From Geomicrobium sp. JCM 19038 (GTDB lineage Bacteria; Bacillota; Bacilli; Bacillales; Marinococcaceae): DNA of 64,000 bases. This document shows positions 9,611 through 18,265 of the stretch, piece after piece. A model generated the notes under the pieces. That model was not told where the DNA came from, made no database searches, and saw only the letters and a program-made list of their open reading frames with translations. Positions within the stretch are counted from its first letter, which is position 1; the number at the start of each line of letters is the position of its first letter. Where the stretch lies: the NCBI RefSeq assembly GCF_000698125.1, contig NZ_BAXA01000004.1, forward strand, positions 62,001 to 126,000. Reading direction: 5' to 3'. A program made the position numbers and the translations under genes.

Positions 9611-10060
9611 CTAAGGTAAGCTTATTTCGAGCAAGAAACTGAATGTATACCATGTTGTAAATGCTGTGATGATTGTTACTGAAAGATTCAAAATCCAATG
9701 CTTAACACCGTTAAGATAGAATAGTAACGCTCCTAAGAAAAGGATGGTTGAGATCAAGAAACCTAAATGTTCAAAGATCAATGTGTAAATGAGACAGAAG
9801 CCAAGCACGATCCCGACGACTTTTAAAGTACTTTTACGAGACAACATTTCTAAGTCTTCGTTTTGTCTAATGTTCTCTTTTCTCATATTAATTAAGTCGA
9901 CAATCGAAAAAATCAGAATTCCAGTGCAAATAATGAGTGGAAAATACCGCGGTGCATTCGGTTCACCGAGCATTGCGGGTTGTAATTGAAAGATCATAAT
10001 TGCATAGATAAGACTTGCGACAATAAATAGGACAGGTAATGATAAACGGATTATATACAT
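9611..10060 (-). CDS. tctB: Tripartite tricarboxylate transporter, small permease TctB
   Basis: 149-residue small membrane subunit of the TTT system with four predicted transmembrane helices. The pattern (first helix followed by a conserved AMxGEPNAPRYFPLIICTGI-like loop with the invariant 'G...P-R-fP' motif) is typical of TctB. It lies between tctC and tctA in the same operon, and its length matches the family (about 150 residues). Confidence 0.9.
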   Translation of the reverse strand: MYIIRLSLPVLFIVASLIYAIMIFQLQPAMLGEPNAPRYFPLIICTGILIFSIVDLINMRKENIRQNEDLEMLSRKSTLKVVGIVLGFCLIYTLIFEHLGFLISTILFLGALLFYLNGVKHWILNLSVTIITAFTTWYTFSFLLEISLP

Positions 10061-10072
10061 GTGACTACACCT

Positions 10073-11046
10073 CTATGGCATTAAGCCAACACTTTCAATA
10101 ATGTCATTAAACAACTCGTTTTGTTCTTCAAGGAAATCTTTTGTTTCGGCACTATCCATATAAAAGTCAAAAAACATATTTGATTCTAAATCCCGTTGCC
10201 ATTGTTCACTTTCTGCCATTTCACCAAACCATTCATCGTATTGCGCAATTTCTTCTTCGCTCATATCCGGTGGCCCCATTACCCCACGCCAATGGGGGAA
10301 TTCAATATCAACGCCGAGTTCTTGCCACGTTGGTACGTCTGGAAACAGCTCTAATCGTTCTGGTGACGTTACGGCATGGATATCAATTTCGCCGGCTTCA
10401 TATTGACTGGAAAGTACAGACATTGAGTTTACGAGAATGTCGATATGGCCTCCAAGCAAAGCATTCATTGCTTCGCCACCGCTATCATAAACGAGAACTT
10501 GCAAATCTCGCGGTTCAACACCAGAGAGCATAGCAATTTGAGACGTAGATAGATGGTAACCGCTTCCAAGTGCAGGGCTAAGACCGAAGATCAACGATTC
10601 TGGATCATCTTGTAATTTAGTAATTAACTCATCGGCGTCTTGAACGTCAGCATTCGAAGCGGTTGCCCAAGCGATCCATTCTGTCAGTAACATGGCGATC
10701 GGTGTAAAATCTTCATAGGATAAATCACTTTGACCGAGCAAGTTGTTTGTCAAAAGAAGACTAGAGTTTACAGAAGTAGAGTGAGCATCTTGGCGCTGTA
10801 AATATTGCCAACCGACTTCGCCGCCACCACCAGGCATATTTTCAACGTTGAATCTTGGGTAATGATGTCATCACTCGTCATCGCCCGGTGAACGGACCGT
10901 GCGGTCATGTCCCATCCTCCGCCAGGAGAAGCTGGAGCGATGAGTTCCATACGTTCTGTTGGGAACTCAGTTCCTTCACTTGATGCACTTGAACTACAAG
11001 CGACAAGCAGTAAAAAAGGTAGACTACTTAAAACAGGTTTCCACAT
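10073..11046 (-). CDS. tctC: Tripartite tricarboxylate transporter substrate-binding lipoprotein TctC (frame break)
   Basis: Extracytoplasmic solute receptor of the TTT system, about 324 residues after repair. The N-terminus is a lipoprotein signal (SLPFLLLVAC with lipobox LVAC), followed by the Bug/TctC signature ELIAPASPGGGWDMTARSVHRAM and later ENMPGGGGEVGWQYL, LQVLVYDSGGEAMNALLGGHID and VPTWQELGVDIEF. The frame breaks at about 10851: one T restored in GATT(T)CAAC joins ITQDFNVEN to MPGGGG. It is the first gene of the operon, so it is closest to the cre-overlapped promoter at 11073-11118. Confidence 0.92.
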
Positions 11047-11072
11047 ACGATCACCTCTGAAGATGTATTCGA

Positions 11073-11129
11073 TGATAGCGCTATCATTATAGGGTAAAAA
11101 TTATTGTACAATGAAAGAAGCGCTTTCTT
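11073..11129 (-). promoter_or_regulatory. tctC promoter overlapped by CcpA (cre) sites
   Basis: On the minus strand a perfect TATAAT (11091-11086) is preceded by CATTGT or TTCATT at 16-18 bp spacing. Abutting it is the palindrome TGATAGCGCTATCA (11073-11086), which fits the CcpA cre consensus TGWAARCGYTWWCA at 13 of 14 positions and would cover the transcription start. A second weaker site, AAGAAGCGCTTTCT (11116-11129), matches 10 of 14 and overlaps the -35 region. Repression by CcpA during growth on preferred sugars is inferred. Confidence 0.72.
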
Positions 11130-11248
11130 TTTTAGACTTAATATCGTATGGGTAACTATATACTAAAAATAATTATAAATAAAATAATAATTTTTTATTA
11201 AATCCGATTAAATTATTTTATAATATTAGCACAATAGGAGGGTGGCTT

Positions 11249-12109
11249 ATGGATCAAAAGGATTGGTTTATGCTCAAGACCATTTTTGAAGAGAAGAATA
11301 TGACGCGATCGGCAGAGAAGCTATACGTGTCCCAACCTTCTCTGAGCTATCGATTGAAAAACCTCGAGTCAGAATTTGGAGTCACGTTGTTTTATAAAAC
11401 GAAAAGTGGATTAGAGTTCACCACAGAGGGAGAGCATCTCGTATCATATGCCGAAGACATGTTGGAGGCATTGCAAAGAACGAAAGACGAATTACAAAAC
11501 TTACAAAGCAACGTCCAAGGGACTCTTCGAATTGGAGTCTCGAGTAACTTCGCTCAATATATATTGCCTGAAATGCTGCACCGGTTTTCTGAGCTTTACC
11601 CTAATGTCCAGTTTCACGTGCAATCAGGACTAAGCAATGAAGTCTATGCCATGTTGCAACAATCACAAGTTCATGTAGCGATTGTACGTAATGACTATAC
11701 ATGGCACGGTGAGAAATATCTCCTGCGTGAAGAGCAGCTACAAGTCATTTCCAAAGAGAGAATTGACATAGATTCACTAGATGAACGAAGGTTAATTAAT
11801 TATGAAACGGATCGTTCATTAAAAGAAACCATTAATGAATGGTGGATCGACCAGTTTAAGAATCCTCCTACAGTTGAGATGGAAGTCGACCGACTTGAGA
11901 CGTGTAAAGAAATGGTCAAAAAGAATTTCGGATTTGCCATTGTGCCTGACATTTGTCTTCTTGAGTCAGATCAGTTGTATAAACAAGGCATCTATAGAAA
12001 GAACGGGGAACCCGTTACGAGAAATACGTATTTAATGTATCATCCTCAAACTCAAAATCTATCGATTGTACATCGCTTCATTGAATACCTTAAAAACAAT
12101 CAAATCTGA
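11249..12109 (+). CDS. LysR-family transcriptional regulator
   Basis: 286 residues. The N-terminal winged helix-turn-helix (residues 1-60: KNMTRSAEKLYVSQPSLSYRLKNLESEFGVTLFYKTKSGLEFTTEGEHLVSYA) is diagnostic of LysR proteins, and the rest is the type-2 periplasmic-binding-like effector domain (TLRIGVSSNFAQYILPEML...). It is transcribed divergently from tctCBA and precedes tcuA, so it most likely senses the imported carboxylate and controls both. An AT-rich stretch at 11155-11230 between the divergent genes is the likely operator region. Its role parallels TcuR/CitR, by context only. Confidence 0.9.
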   Translation: MDQKDWFMLKTIFEEKNMTRSAEKLYVSQPSLSYRLKNLESEFGVTLFYKTKSGLEFTTEGEHLVSYAEDMLEALQRTKDELQNLQSNVQGTLRIGVSSNFAQYILPEMLHRFSELYPNVQFHVQSGLSNEVYAMLQQSQVHVAIVRNDYTWHGEKYLLREEQLQVISKERIDIDSLDERRLINYETDRSLKETINEWWIDQFKNPPTVEMEVDRLETCKEMVKKNFGFAIVPDICLLESDQLYKQGIYRKNGEPVTRNTYLMYHPQTQNLSIVHRFIEYLKNNQI

Positions 12110-12155
12110 TAAAAATATTTTATGAGATACTCTAAAATATTGATATTTCATTTAT

Positions 12156-12169
12156 TGTAAGTGCTTTCT
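12156..12169 (+). promoter_or_regulatory. cre-like site upstream of tcuA
   Basis: TGTAAGTGCTTTCT matches the CcpA cre consensus at 12 of 14 positions. It lies in the spacer of a probable promoter whose -10 is TATACT (12170-12175), 41 bp before the tcuA start. Carbon catabolite control of tcuA is inferred from this and the stronger site at tctC. Confidence 0.5.
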
Positions 12170-12215
12170 TATACTAGAAGTAACAAAGAGGTACTGCTTA
12201 TGAGGAGGACTTACA

Positions 12216-13718
12216 ATGGAAAGCTATTCTAAATCGTATGATGTGATTGTTGTTGGTGGAGGAAATGCAGCGTTTAGCGCAGCGATCTCTGCACGTGAAA
12301 AGGGAGCAAGTGTACTCGTCGTAGAAAAAGGTTCAAAAGATAAACGCGGGGGTAACTCGTACTTTACAGATGGTGCGATTCGCATGGCTTATGGTGATCT
12401 TGAAGGGCTCCGCTCTGTATATAGCGACTTAAAAGATGACGACTACGATCGTGTTGATATGCCTGTATACGGTGAGAAAGAATATTACGATGATATTATG
12501 AGAGTGACAAATGGTAAAAGCGAACCCGCATTGGCGAAGGTTCTAACATCACAATCGTATCCGACGATCAAGTGGATGCAATCACACGGTGTGGAGTTTA
12601 TCGTTAACGAAAATCAATACTTTGAAAAAGACAATAAAATGAGCTTCTGGGGCGGGCTGCCGGTTAAAACGTACAATAAAGGCATCGGTCTTATGACGGC
12701 TTGGTGGAAGCGTGCTGATGAATTAGGCGTTGATGTTCTGTATAACACGAAGGGGACTTCACTCGTAAAGTCTGACAACGCAATTACTGGACTTGTTGTT
12801 GAGCAAGACGGTAAGGAAATGCAAATCGACACAAAAAGCGTGATCCTTGCATGTGGTGGCTTTGAAGCAAGTGAACAAAAACGTATGAAATACATCGGTG
12901 ATGAATGGAAAAATGCGGTCGTACGTGGAACCGAGCATAATACGGGTGATGGACTTGATATGGCGATTGAAGCAGGCGCTACGCCATTTGGAGATTGGTC
13001 AGCGTGTCACGCACATACGACGGACTACAATGCACCACGAGTTGGTGACTTTGAGAAGCCAGGGGACATTTATAAGAAGTCATCGTATCCCCTTGGTTTG
13101 ATCGTGAACAATGAAGGTGTCCGGTTCGTTGATGAAGGTGCGGATTTTAGAAACTATACGTATGCTAAATATGGAAAAGAAACATTAAAGCAACCTGAAC
13201 AAAAGGCATTCCAACTTTACGATCAAAAAGTACGTCCTCTTCTTCGAGTAGAGTACGAATTGGAAGAAGCGTCCGTTGTAAAAGCTGATTCTTTAGAAGA
13301 GCTTGCAGAGAAAATGAACGTACCGAAAGAGAAGTTCTTGGAAACAATTCACGCGTACAATGCGTCCGTTCAAGAAGGTGACTACGATCCAAGTGTGAAG
13401 GATGGCAAGTCTACTAAAGGGTTAACTCCAGCTAAATCAAACTGGGCGCTTACATTTGATGAGGCACCATTTTATGCTTATCCTGTAACGTGTGGAATTA
13501 CCTTTACGTTCGGTGGTATTAAAGTGGATGACCAAGCAGAAGTACTCGATTCAGAAGAGCAACCTATTGGTGGTCTTTATGCAGCAGGTGAGATGGTTGG
13601 CGGTTTGTTCTATGAGAACTACCCAGGCGGTTCTGGATTAATGTCAGGGGCAGTATTTGGCAAGTTAAGTGGAGAAACTGCAGCTACGTACGTTGAAAGC
13701 GTTGCAACCAAGGCGTAA
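12216..13718 (+). CDS. tcuA: FAD-dependent tricarballylate dehydrogenase TcuA
   Basis: 500-residue flavoprotein of the fumarate reductase/succinate dehydrogenase flavoprotein family. The dinucleotide-binding motif VIVVGGGNAAFSAAISAREKG is at residues 10-31, followed by KRGGNSYFTDGAIRMAY. The C-terminal FAD segment IGGLYAAGEMVGGLFYENYPGGSGLMSGAVFG is typical of TcuA, which oxidises tricarballylate to cis-aconitate. Context supports it: TTT transporter and LysR gene are adjacent. The usual electron-transfer partner TcuB is not in the window. The ATG is preceded by GAGGAGGA. A strong terminator follows. Confidence 0.88.
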   Translation: MESYSKSYDVIVVGGGNAAFSAAISAREKGASVLVVEKGSKDKRGGNSYFTDGAIRMAYGDLEGLRSVYSDLKDDDYDRVDMPVYGEKEYYDDIMRVTNGKSEPALAKVLTSQSYPTIKWMQSHGVEFIVNENQYFEKDNKMSFWGGLPVKTYNKGIGLMTAWWKRADELGVDVLYNTKGTSLVKSDNAITGLVVEQDGKEMQIDTKSVILACGGFEASEQKRMKYIGDEWKNAVVRGTEHNTGDGLDMAIEAGATPFGDWSACHAHTTDYNAPRVGDFEKPGDIYKKSSYPLGLIVNNEGVRFVDEGADFRNYTYAKYGKETLKQPEQKAFQLYDQKVRPLLRVEYELEEASVVKADSLEELAEKMNVPKEKFLETIHAYNASVQEGDYDPSVKDGKSTKGLTPAKSNWALTFDEAPFYAYPVTCGITFTFGGIKVDDQAEVLDSEEQPIGGLYAAGEMVGGLFYENYPGGSGLMSGAVFGKLSGETAATYVESVATKA

Positions 13719-13724
13719 GTCAAA

Positions 13725-13755
13725 AACTACGATGAATATCATCGTAGTTTTTTTG
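13725..13755 (+). terminator. Terminator downstream of tcuA
   Basis: AACTACGATG-AATAT-CATCGTAGTT hairpin followed by seven T, 6 bp after the tcuA stop. Confidence 0.92.
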
Positions 13756-13762
13756 TTAACGC

Positions 13763-13791
13763 TTCACCTTTTTCAATAAATCAGGTATAAT
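13763..13791 (+). promoter_or_regulatory. Sigma-A promoter for the acetyltransferase-esterase pair
   Basis: TTCACC (13763-13768), 17 bp spacer, perfect TATAAT (13786-13791), about 55 bp before the next start codon. Confidence 0.6.
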
Positions 13792-13846
13792 ATAGATTAA
13801 TCACATTAATTTACTTGGGATTAAATCGAAAGTAGGTGGAGCAGTC

Positions 13847-14311
13847 ATGGAAAAGATTGTTGAGGCAACAGTTAATGATGCTTGTCACATTTTGAATTTG
13901 CAAAAGCTAGCGTATGTTTCTGAAGCGGAGATCTACAATGACTACACCATTATGCCACTAAAAGAAGATCTTGAGACAGCGAAAAAATCGTTTGAGAAGA
14001 ATATCGTGTTGAAGTACGTGGAAGACGACGTGATGATCGGCTCTGTTCGTGCGTTTCAAGAAGAGGGCGTCTGTTACATTAATAAATTAATGGTTCATCC
14101 TGCTTGTCGCAATCGAGGAATTGGTCAAGCGTTAATGGAAGAAATTGAAGCTAAGTTTGATCCAGTCGTGTACAGGTTATTTACTGGTGCAAAGTCTGAA
14201 AAGAACATTTTTTTATATGAAAAGCTCGGGTATAGCGTCTATCGTACGGGTAAATTTGATTTTGAGGATACAGAGTTTGTTTTTATGGAGAAGGAACAAC
14301 GACCATTATGA
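13847..14311 (+). CDS. GNAT-family N-acetyltransferase
   Basis: 154 residues. The acetyl-CoA binding core is visible: YINKLMVHPACRNRGIGQALMEEIE (motif A with RxxGIG) and FTGAKSEKNIFLYEKLGYSVYRTG (motif B). The substrate cannot be predicted. Start ATG follows AGGTGGA, and the stop overlaps the esterase start by ATGA at 14308, so the two are translationally coupled. Confidence 0.88.
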   Translation: MEKIVEATVNDACHILNLQKLAYVSEAEIYNDYTIMPLKEDLETAKKSFEKNIVLKYVEDDVMIGSVRAFQEEGVCYINKLMVHPACRNRGIGQALMEEIEAKFDPVVYRLFTGAKSEKNIFLYEKLGYSVYRTGKFDFEDTEFVFMEKEQRPL

Positions 14312-15234
14312 GCTTACATCCAGCGATTAGAGAGGTCATCGAACGCAGTCAGCATGAACAGTTACCCTCCTCTATAGAAGAAATTAAACAGCTAAGAAGT
14401 GACTATGTAAAAACGAGACATTCAAGTAACGTACCCGAAGCGATCGTTGCTTCATCAGTGGATTTGTTGGCAACAGATGGGGAACGCACTGTTCCGGTTC
14501 GTTTGTATACACCAAAAGGTACGGCACCGTTTCCTGTGATCGTTTATTACCACGGGGGCGGCTTTGTCGTTGGGGACCTTGAAACGATCGATGGATTTTG
14601 TCGTTATCTCTGTTACAAAAGTGAAGCGATTGTCGTATCGGTTGATTATCGACTTGCTCCAGAGCATCCGTTCCCAGCTGCGTTTGAAGACGCGTATGTG
14701 GCGGCTAAATGGGCAGCAACAAATGCTCAGCAGTACGGAGGGGAGCCAAAGCGATTAACGCTTTCAGGTGATAGCGCTGGTGGGAATTTGGCAGTCGGGG
14801 TGATGTTGAACAATCAACTTCATAACGATTTTGTAGTAGATGCACAGTTGTTGTATTACCCGTGGCTCCTTCTTAATGATCAGTCTGATGCTCATCTCGT
14901 TCATGGAGAAGAATTAAATCTAACGACCGCTCAACTTCGTTGGTACGAGTCATGTTATGCGCCTAGCCAGTGTTGGAAAGCGAATCCGCTATTAGGTTCT
15001 GCATCCGGTGCACCACCATCTGTCATTATAACCGCAGAGCACGACCCACTGCGTGATGATGGACTACGCTATGCAGAACAATTACAAATAGCAGGCACAA
15101 AAACGGTCATTCATAATTATTCAGGGCTTGTGCATAGTTTTATTCATATGATGAACGAAGTAGATGAGGCTAGAGAAGCGGTCGATACGAGCATTACGGA
15201 ATGGAAGCACCAACGATTAAAGTCATACCAATAA
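14308..15234 (+). CDS. Alpha/beta hydrolase (HSL-type esterase/lipase)
   Basis: 308-residue cytosolic esterase of the hormone-sensitive lipase (bacterial family IV) type. The oxyanion motif HGGG (VYYHGGGFVVGD, about residue 90), nucleophile elbow GDSAGGN (about residue 156), and the Asp and His of the triad in EHDPLRDDG and GLVHSFIHM are all present. Start overlaps the preceding acetyltransferase stop. The natural substrate is unknown; short acyl esters are usual. A terminator follows at once. Confidence 0.92.
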   Translation: MSLHPAIREVIERSQHEQLPSSIEEIKQLRSDYVKTRHSSNVPEAIVASSVDLLATDGERTVPVRLYTPKGTAPFPVIVYYHGGGFVVGDLETIDGFCRYLCYKSEAIVVSVDYRLAPEHPFPAAFEDAYVAAKWAATNAQQYGGEPKRLTLSGDSAGGNLAVGVMLNNQLHNDFVVDAQLLYYPWLLLNDQSDAHLVHGEELNLTTAQLRWYESCYAPSQCWKANPLLGSASGAPPSVIITAEHDPLRDDGLRYAEQLQIAGTKTVIHNYSGLVHSFIHMMNEVDEAREAVDTSITEWKHQRLKSYQ

Positions 15235-15266
15235 ACGGCATCGCTCATCATGAGTGATGCCGTTTT
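15233..15266 (+). terminator. Terminator downstream of the esterase gene
   Basis: AAACGGCATCGCTCA / TGAGTGATGCCGTTT hairpin with a four-T end, starting at the stop codon. Confidence 0.85.
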
Positions 15267-15300
15267 AGTATTCTGAGGGGTGCCTTCACTGCAACAACGA

Positions 15301-15328
15301 AAAAAAGCTCCCACATACTTGTGGGAGC
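15301..15328 (-). terminator. Terminator of the TPP enzyme-deacylase-SBP operon
   Basis: On the minus strand GCTCCCACA-AGTA-TGTGGGAGC is followed by seven T. It lies just after the binding-protein stop and faces the plus-strand terminator at 15233-15266. Confidence 0.9.
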
Positions 15329-15335
15329 AGTAGCA

Positions 15336-16914
15336 TTAATCGTTTTTGGAAACACCCCAGAACACAAACCCGTCTTGATAACGGAAGTTGTCAATATACT
15401 CCTGGGTCGTTGCCACCCGTTTGAAATCTCCAATACGTACGACAGGGATATACTCCCAGTACCACTCAAGAACTTCATCGTATTTGTCTTGTGCTTCTTC
15501 AAGCGTGGCAGAAGCACGGAAGTCATCGACAACCGACGGCACTTCACTCCAGCCCGGATAATCAGTTCATGAAAACATTCGAGCCTGGCTCTGCTGCCGA
15601 TACATTCGCTAATACGAAGATGTCATAAGCATTTTCATCTTGGTTCATTTCAAGTAATGTTGGCCAGTCGTACACTTCGATTTTTACATTGAGACCCATT
15701 TGTTCCATCTGTTGTTGAAGAACGACTGAACCGTTGTACTGATCCTCGTAATCACGGGTCGTGATAATCGTAATTTCTTCCCCGTCATAACCGATGTCAC
15801 TTAAATAATCATCCATATTACTCGAGTCGTTCGTGTTGTAGACGTCTTGACCGACGTCGCTTGGCCATTGTTCGAGTTGATGGTACATCATAATGTTGTG
15901 GTTGAGAACGTAATAGTCATCACTTGCATAAGCACCTGTTAAAATGGCTTCACTATCAATGGACGTTGCTAAGGCTTGTCTTGCATCTTGTTCTGTAAAG
16001 AAGCCTTCTCGTTTATTGAAGTGAATCGTCAAATAGGCGCCTGGATACGTATGGTTGGTTAAGTTTGGATCGCTTTCAAGCTGATCGGCGTTATCAAATG
16101 GCACAGCGTGAGCGACGTCAAATTGCCTAGATTGCATGCCTGAAACACGGGTAGAAGAATCCAGAATGAATTCAAAAAGCAACTCATCAACGAGGGCTTC
16201 TCTCGCACCTGCAAGACCATCAGCCGGTTCGTCACGGATGGCGTAATCTTCGAACTTTAGGAGTTTAATATGTTGGTCCTGAATCCATTCATCGAATTTG
16301 AATGGACCGGTTCCGATGTATTCTTTTACGCCAGTGCCGTCAGCTTCTTCGGCAAGTTCAGCAGGCATGATGGCTGGGAATCCTACACTATTAAAAGCAA
16401 GGATTGGCAGAGCGGTTGCCATCGGCTCACCTAGATCTAATACGACCGTCTTATCATCGATTTGTTCAATGGTTGCCGTGTCGGGAAGTTTGTTGCCATT
16501 ACCTGGTGAATCTAGCCACTTCTCCATCGAAGCGACAACATCTTCAGCGGTCATCGTTTCGCCGTTATGAAAGAGAACATCCTCTCGCAAGACGAACTCA
16601 ATGGCGGTACCGTCTTCACTTAATTCGTACGATTCGGCGAGCATCGGTTCAATGTTGTACGAAGAATCGACTGTTACGAGACTTTCATAGACGTGTCGCA
16701 TCATATCTGACGTTGCAATTGCGGATGATTCATGTACATCAAGAATCGGAGGTTGTGCGGAGTAAGCAACTTTCAACTCTCCTCCAGTCGTTGCTCCCTC
16801 TGTTGGTTCAGCAGAGCTCTCTGTATCTCCTGAGTCATTACCGCATGCGGATAGAAGAACAGTGCCAATCATTGTAACCAAAGCAAACCTAGGAAACTTT
16901 TGCATGTTTGTCAT
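15336..16914 (-). CDS. Peptide/nickel-type ABC transporter substrate-binding lipoprotein (frame break)
   Basis: SBP family 5 (OppA/DppA-like) receptor, about 525 residues after repair. Lipoprotein signal with lipobox LLSAC near residue 22, then ELKVAYSAQPPILDVHESSAIAT, the SBP_5 entry motif SYELSEDGTAIEFVLREDVLFHNGETMTAEDVVASMEKW, YIGTGPFKFDEW and an ENAYDIFVL segment. The frame breaks at about 15557, after SNVFMN; an added two bases (or one base less) restores TDYPGWSEVPSVVDDF. No permease or ATPase gene of the same class is near, so it may work with components encoded elsewhere. It is third in an operon with an M20 deacylase and a TPP enzyme, which suggests the ligand is a substrate for those enzymes. 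Confidence 0.88.
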
Positions 16915-16922
16915 CCCTACCT

Positions 16923-18220
16923 TTAGTTAGAGTCGTGTTTGAAATCTTTCGCCGTCCATTCAAGGATATGATTAGCAAGTACATTCGCCGTTTTAAGAAC
17001 ACTATCAATCTCAACGTATTCGTCAGGAGAGTGAGCGCCTGAACCAATGGGTCCAAAACCTATGCCTGGCCGATCGTAATATTGAGTGAAGCGTGCATCG
17101 TTCCCACCCGTTCTTCCGATGATTTGTACATCGTTCGTATCGAGTACGTCTTTCGCCGTTTGAAGAAACTCTTGTACATAGTCATCGTTAGGATCTTGAT
17201 ACCATGCTTCAGTTGTCCAACCATACCACTCAATTTGCGGAGGGTGTTTTCTTAGCCACTCATCATCTTGGACGGTATCTAGAATCGTTTTCTCCACTAA
17301 GTCACGGATTTGTTCTCGTGTTTCACCAGGGATAAAGCCGATGCGACATTCAATGGTCGCTTTCCCTGCAACATTGGACGCCCAATCGCCAGCTTGAAAC
17401 GTTCCGATATTTAAGTTGACGGATTGCTTATCAGAACCACGTTGATAAAGTTCAAATTGCACGTCTTCAGCTCGTGTTTCTTCAAGCTGTTGAAGTGCAT
17501 GATAAATTGGATACATTTTACCGATCGCATTGACTCCGTCTTGAGTTCGGCTTGCATGGGCGGTTTTACCGTAAACACTTACCCGGAAGTACATCACGCC
17601 AGTATGAGAAACGGTGACATTTAAACTGTGTGGTTCTGTCGTAACGAACCCATCAGTCACGTATCCTTCTTCAAGACAAGTGAGCGCACCACCTGCACCA
17701 CCAGACTCTTCTTCAATAGTGCTATGCAATTGAACAGTTCCAGCAGGTTTTAAACCAAGATCAAGCAACGCTTTAAGTGCAAACCAGTTCGCAAGAAGGC
17801 CGGATTTCATATCCATAGAACCACGACCATATAAACGGTTTCCTTCGATGATTGCGGCGTACGGGTCTTTCGTCCAGAACTCGGTCGGTTCTGCAGATAC
17901 GACATCAACGTGACCTTCGAGCGTGAGTGATCGTTTATCGGAGTCACCATGGTAGATGCCGATGACATTGTAACGGTTATCAAAGGATAGGCCAGAACTT
18001 GAGAAGCTTCATGATCTTGAATCTTTTCATAGTCTGGCTGAACGATCACGGTTTCTAGCCCAAGATCTTCATATTTTTGTTTCATAAAATGAATCATCTC
18101 TTGTTCAGTACCAACGACACTTTTAATGCGTACGGCTTCTTGAATGGCTTCAATTAACTCTGTTTGGTTTTCGTTAATATACTGATCAATTCTTTCTTTT
18201 GACGAAAGCTGCACTTTCAT
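16923..18220 (-). CDS. M20-family metallopeptidase/deacylase, ArgE/DapE type (frame break)
   Basis: About 432 residues after repair. Zinc-site motifs are TLEGHVDVVSAEP (first His/Asp), RLYGRGSMDMKSG (bridging Asp), EEESGGAG (catalytic Glu and metal Glu) and a C-terminal GSGAHSPDEYVE (His ligand). The dimerisation domain is VSVYGKTAHASRTQDGVNAI. The frame breaks at about 18000; one A added in CAA(A)GTT restores SQSSGLSFDNRYNVIG. ATG 18220 is chosen because GGAGGAGA precedes it by 7 nt. It is a close relative of the M20 protein at 43932-45200 (shared HVDVVSAEP and RLYGRG motifs). The likely reaction is removal of an N-acyl group from an amino acid. Confidence 0.88.
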
Positions 18221-18265
18221 AGATTCTCCTCCTCGCCTCTCACTAGATTTAGTAGTCAATTCTCG

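Noticed and set aside
16404-16877. Plus-strand open frame of 157 codons opposite the peptide-binding lipoprotein gene
   Set aside because: Antisense to the SBP family 5 coding frame, Arg/Leu/Ser-rich shadow composition and no start signals.
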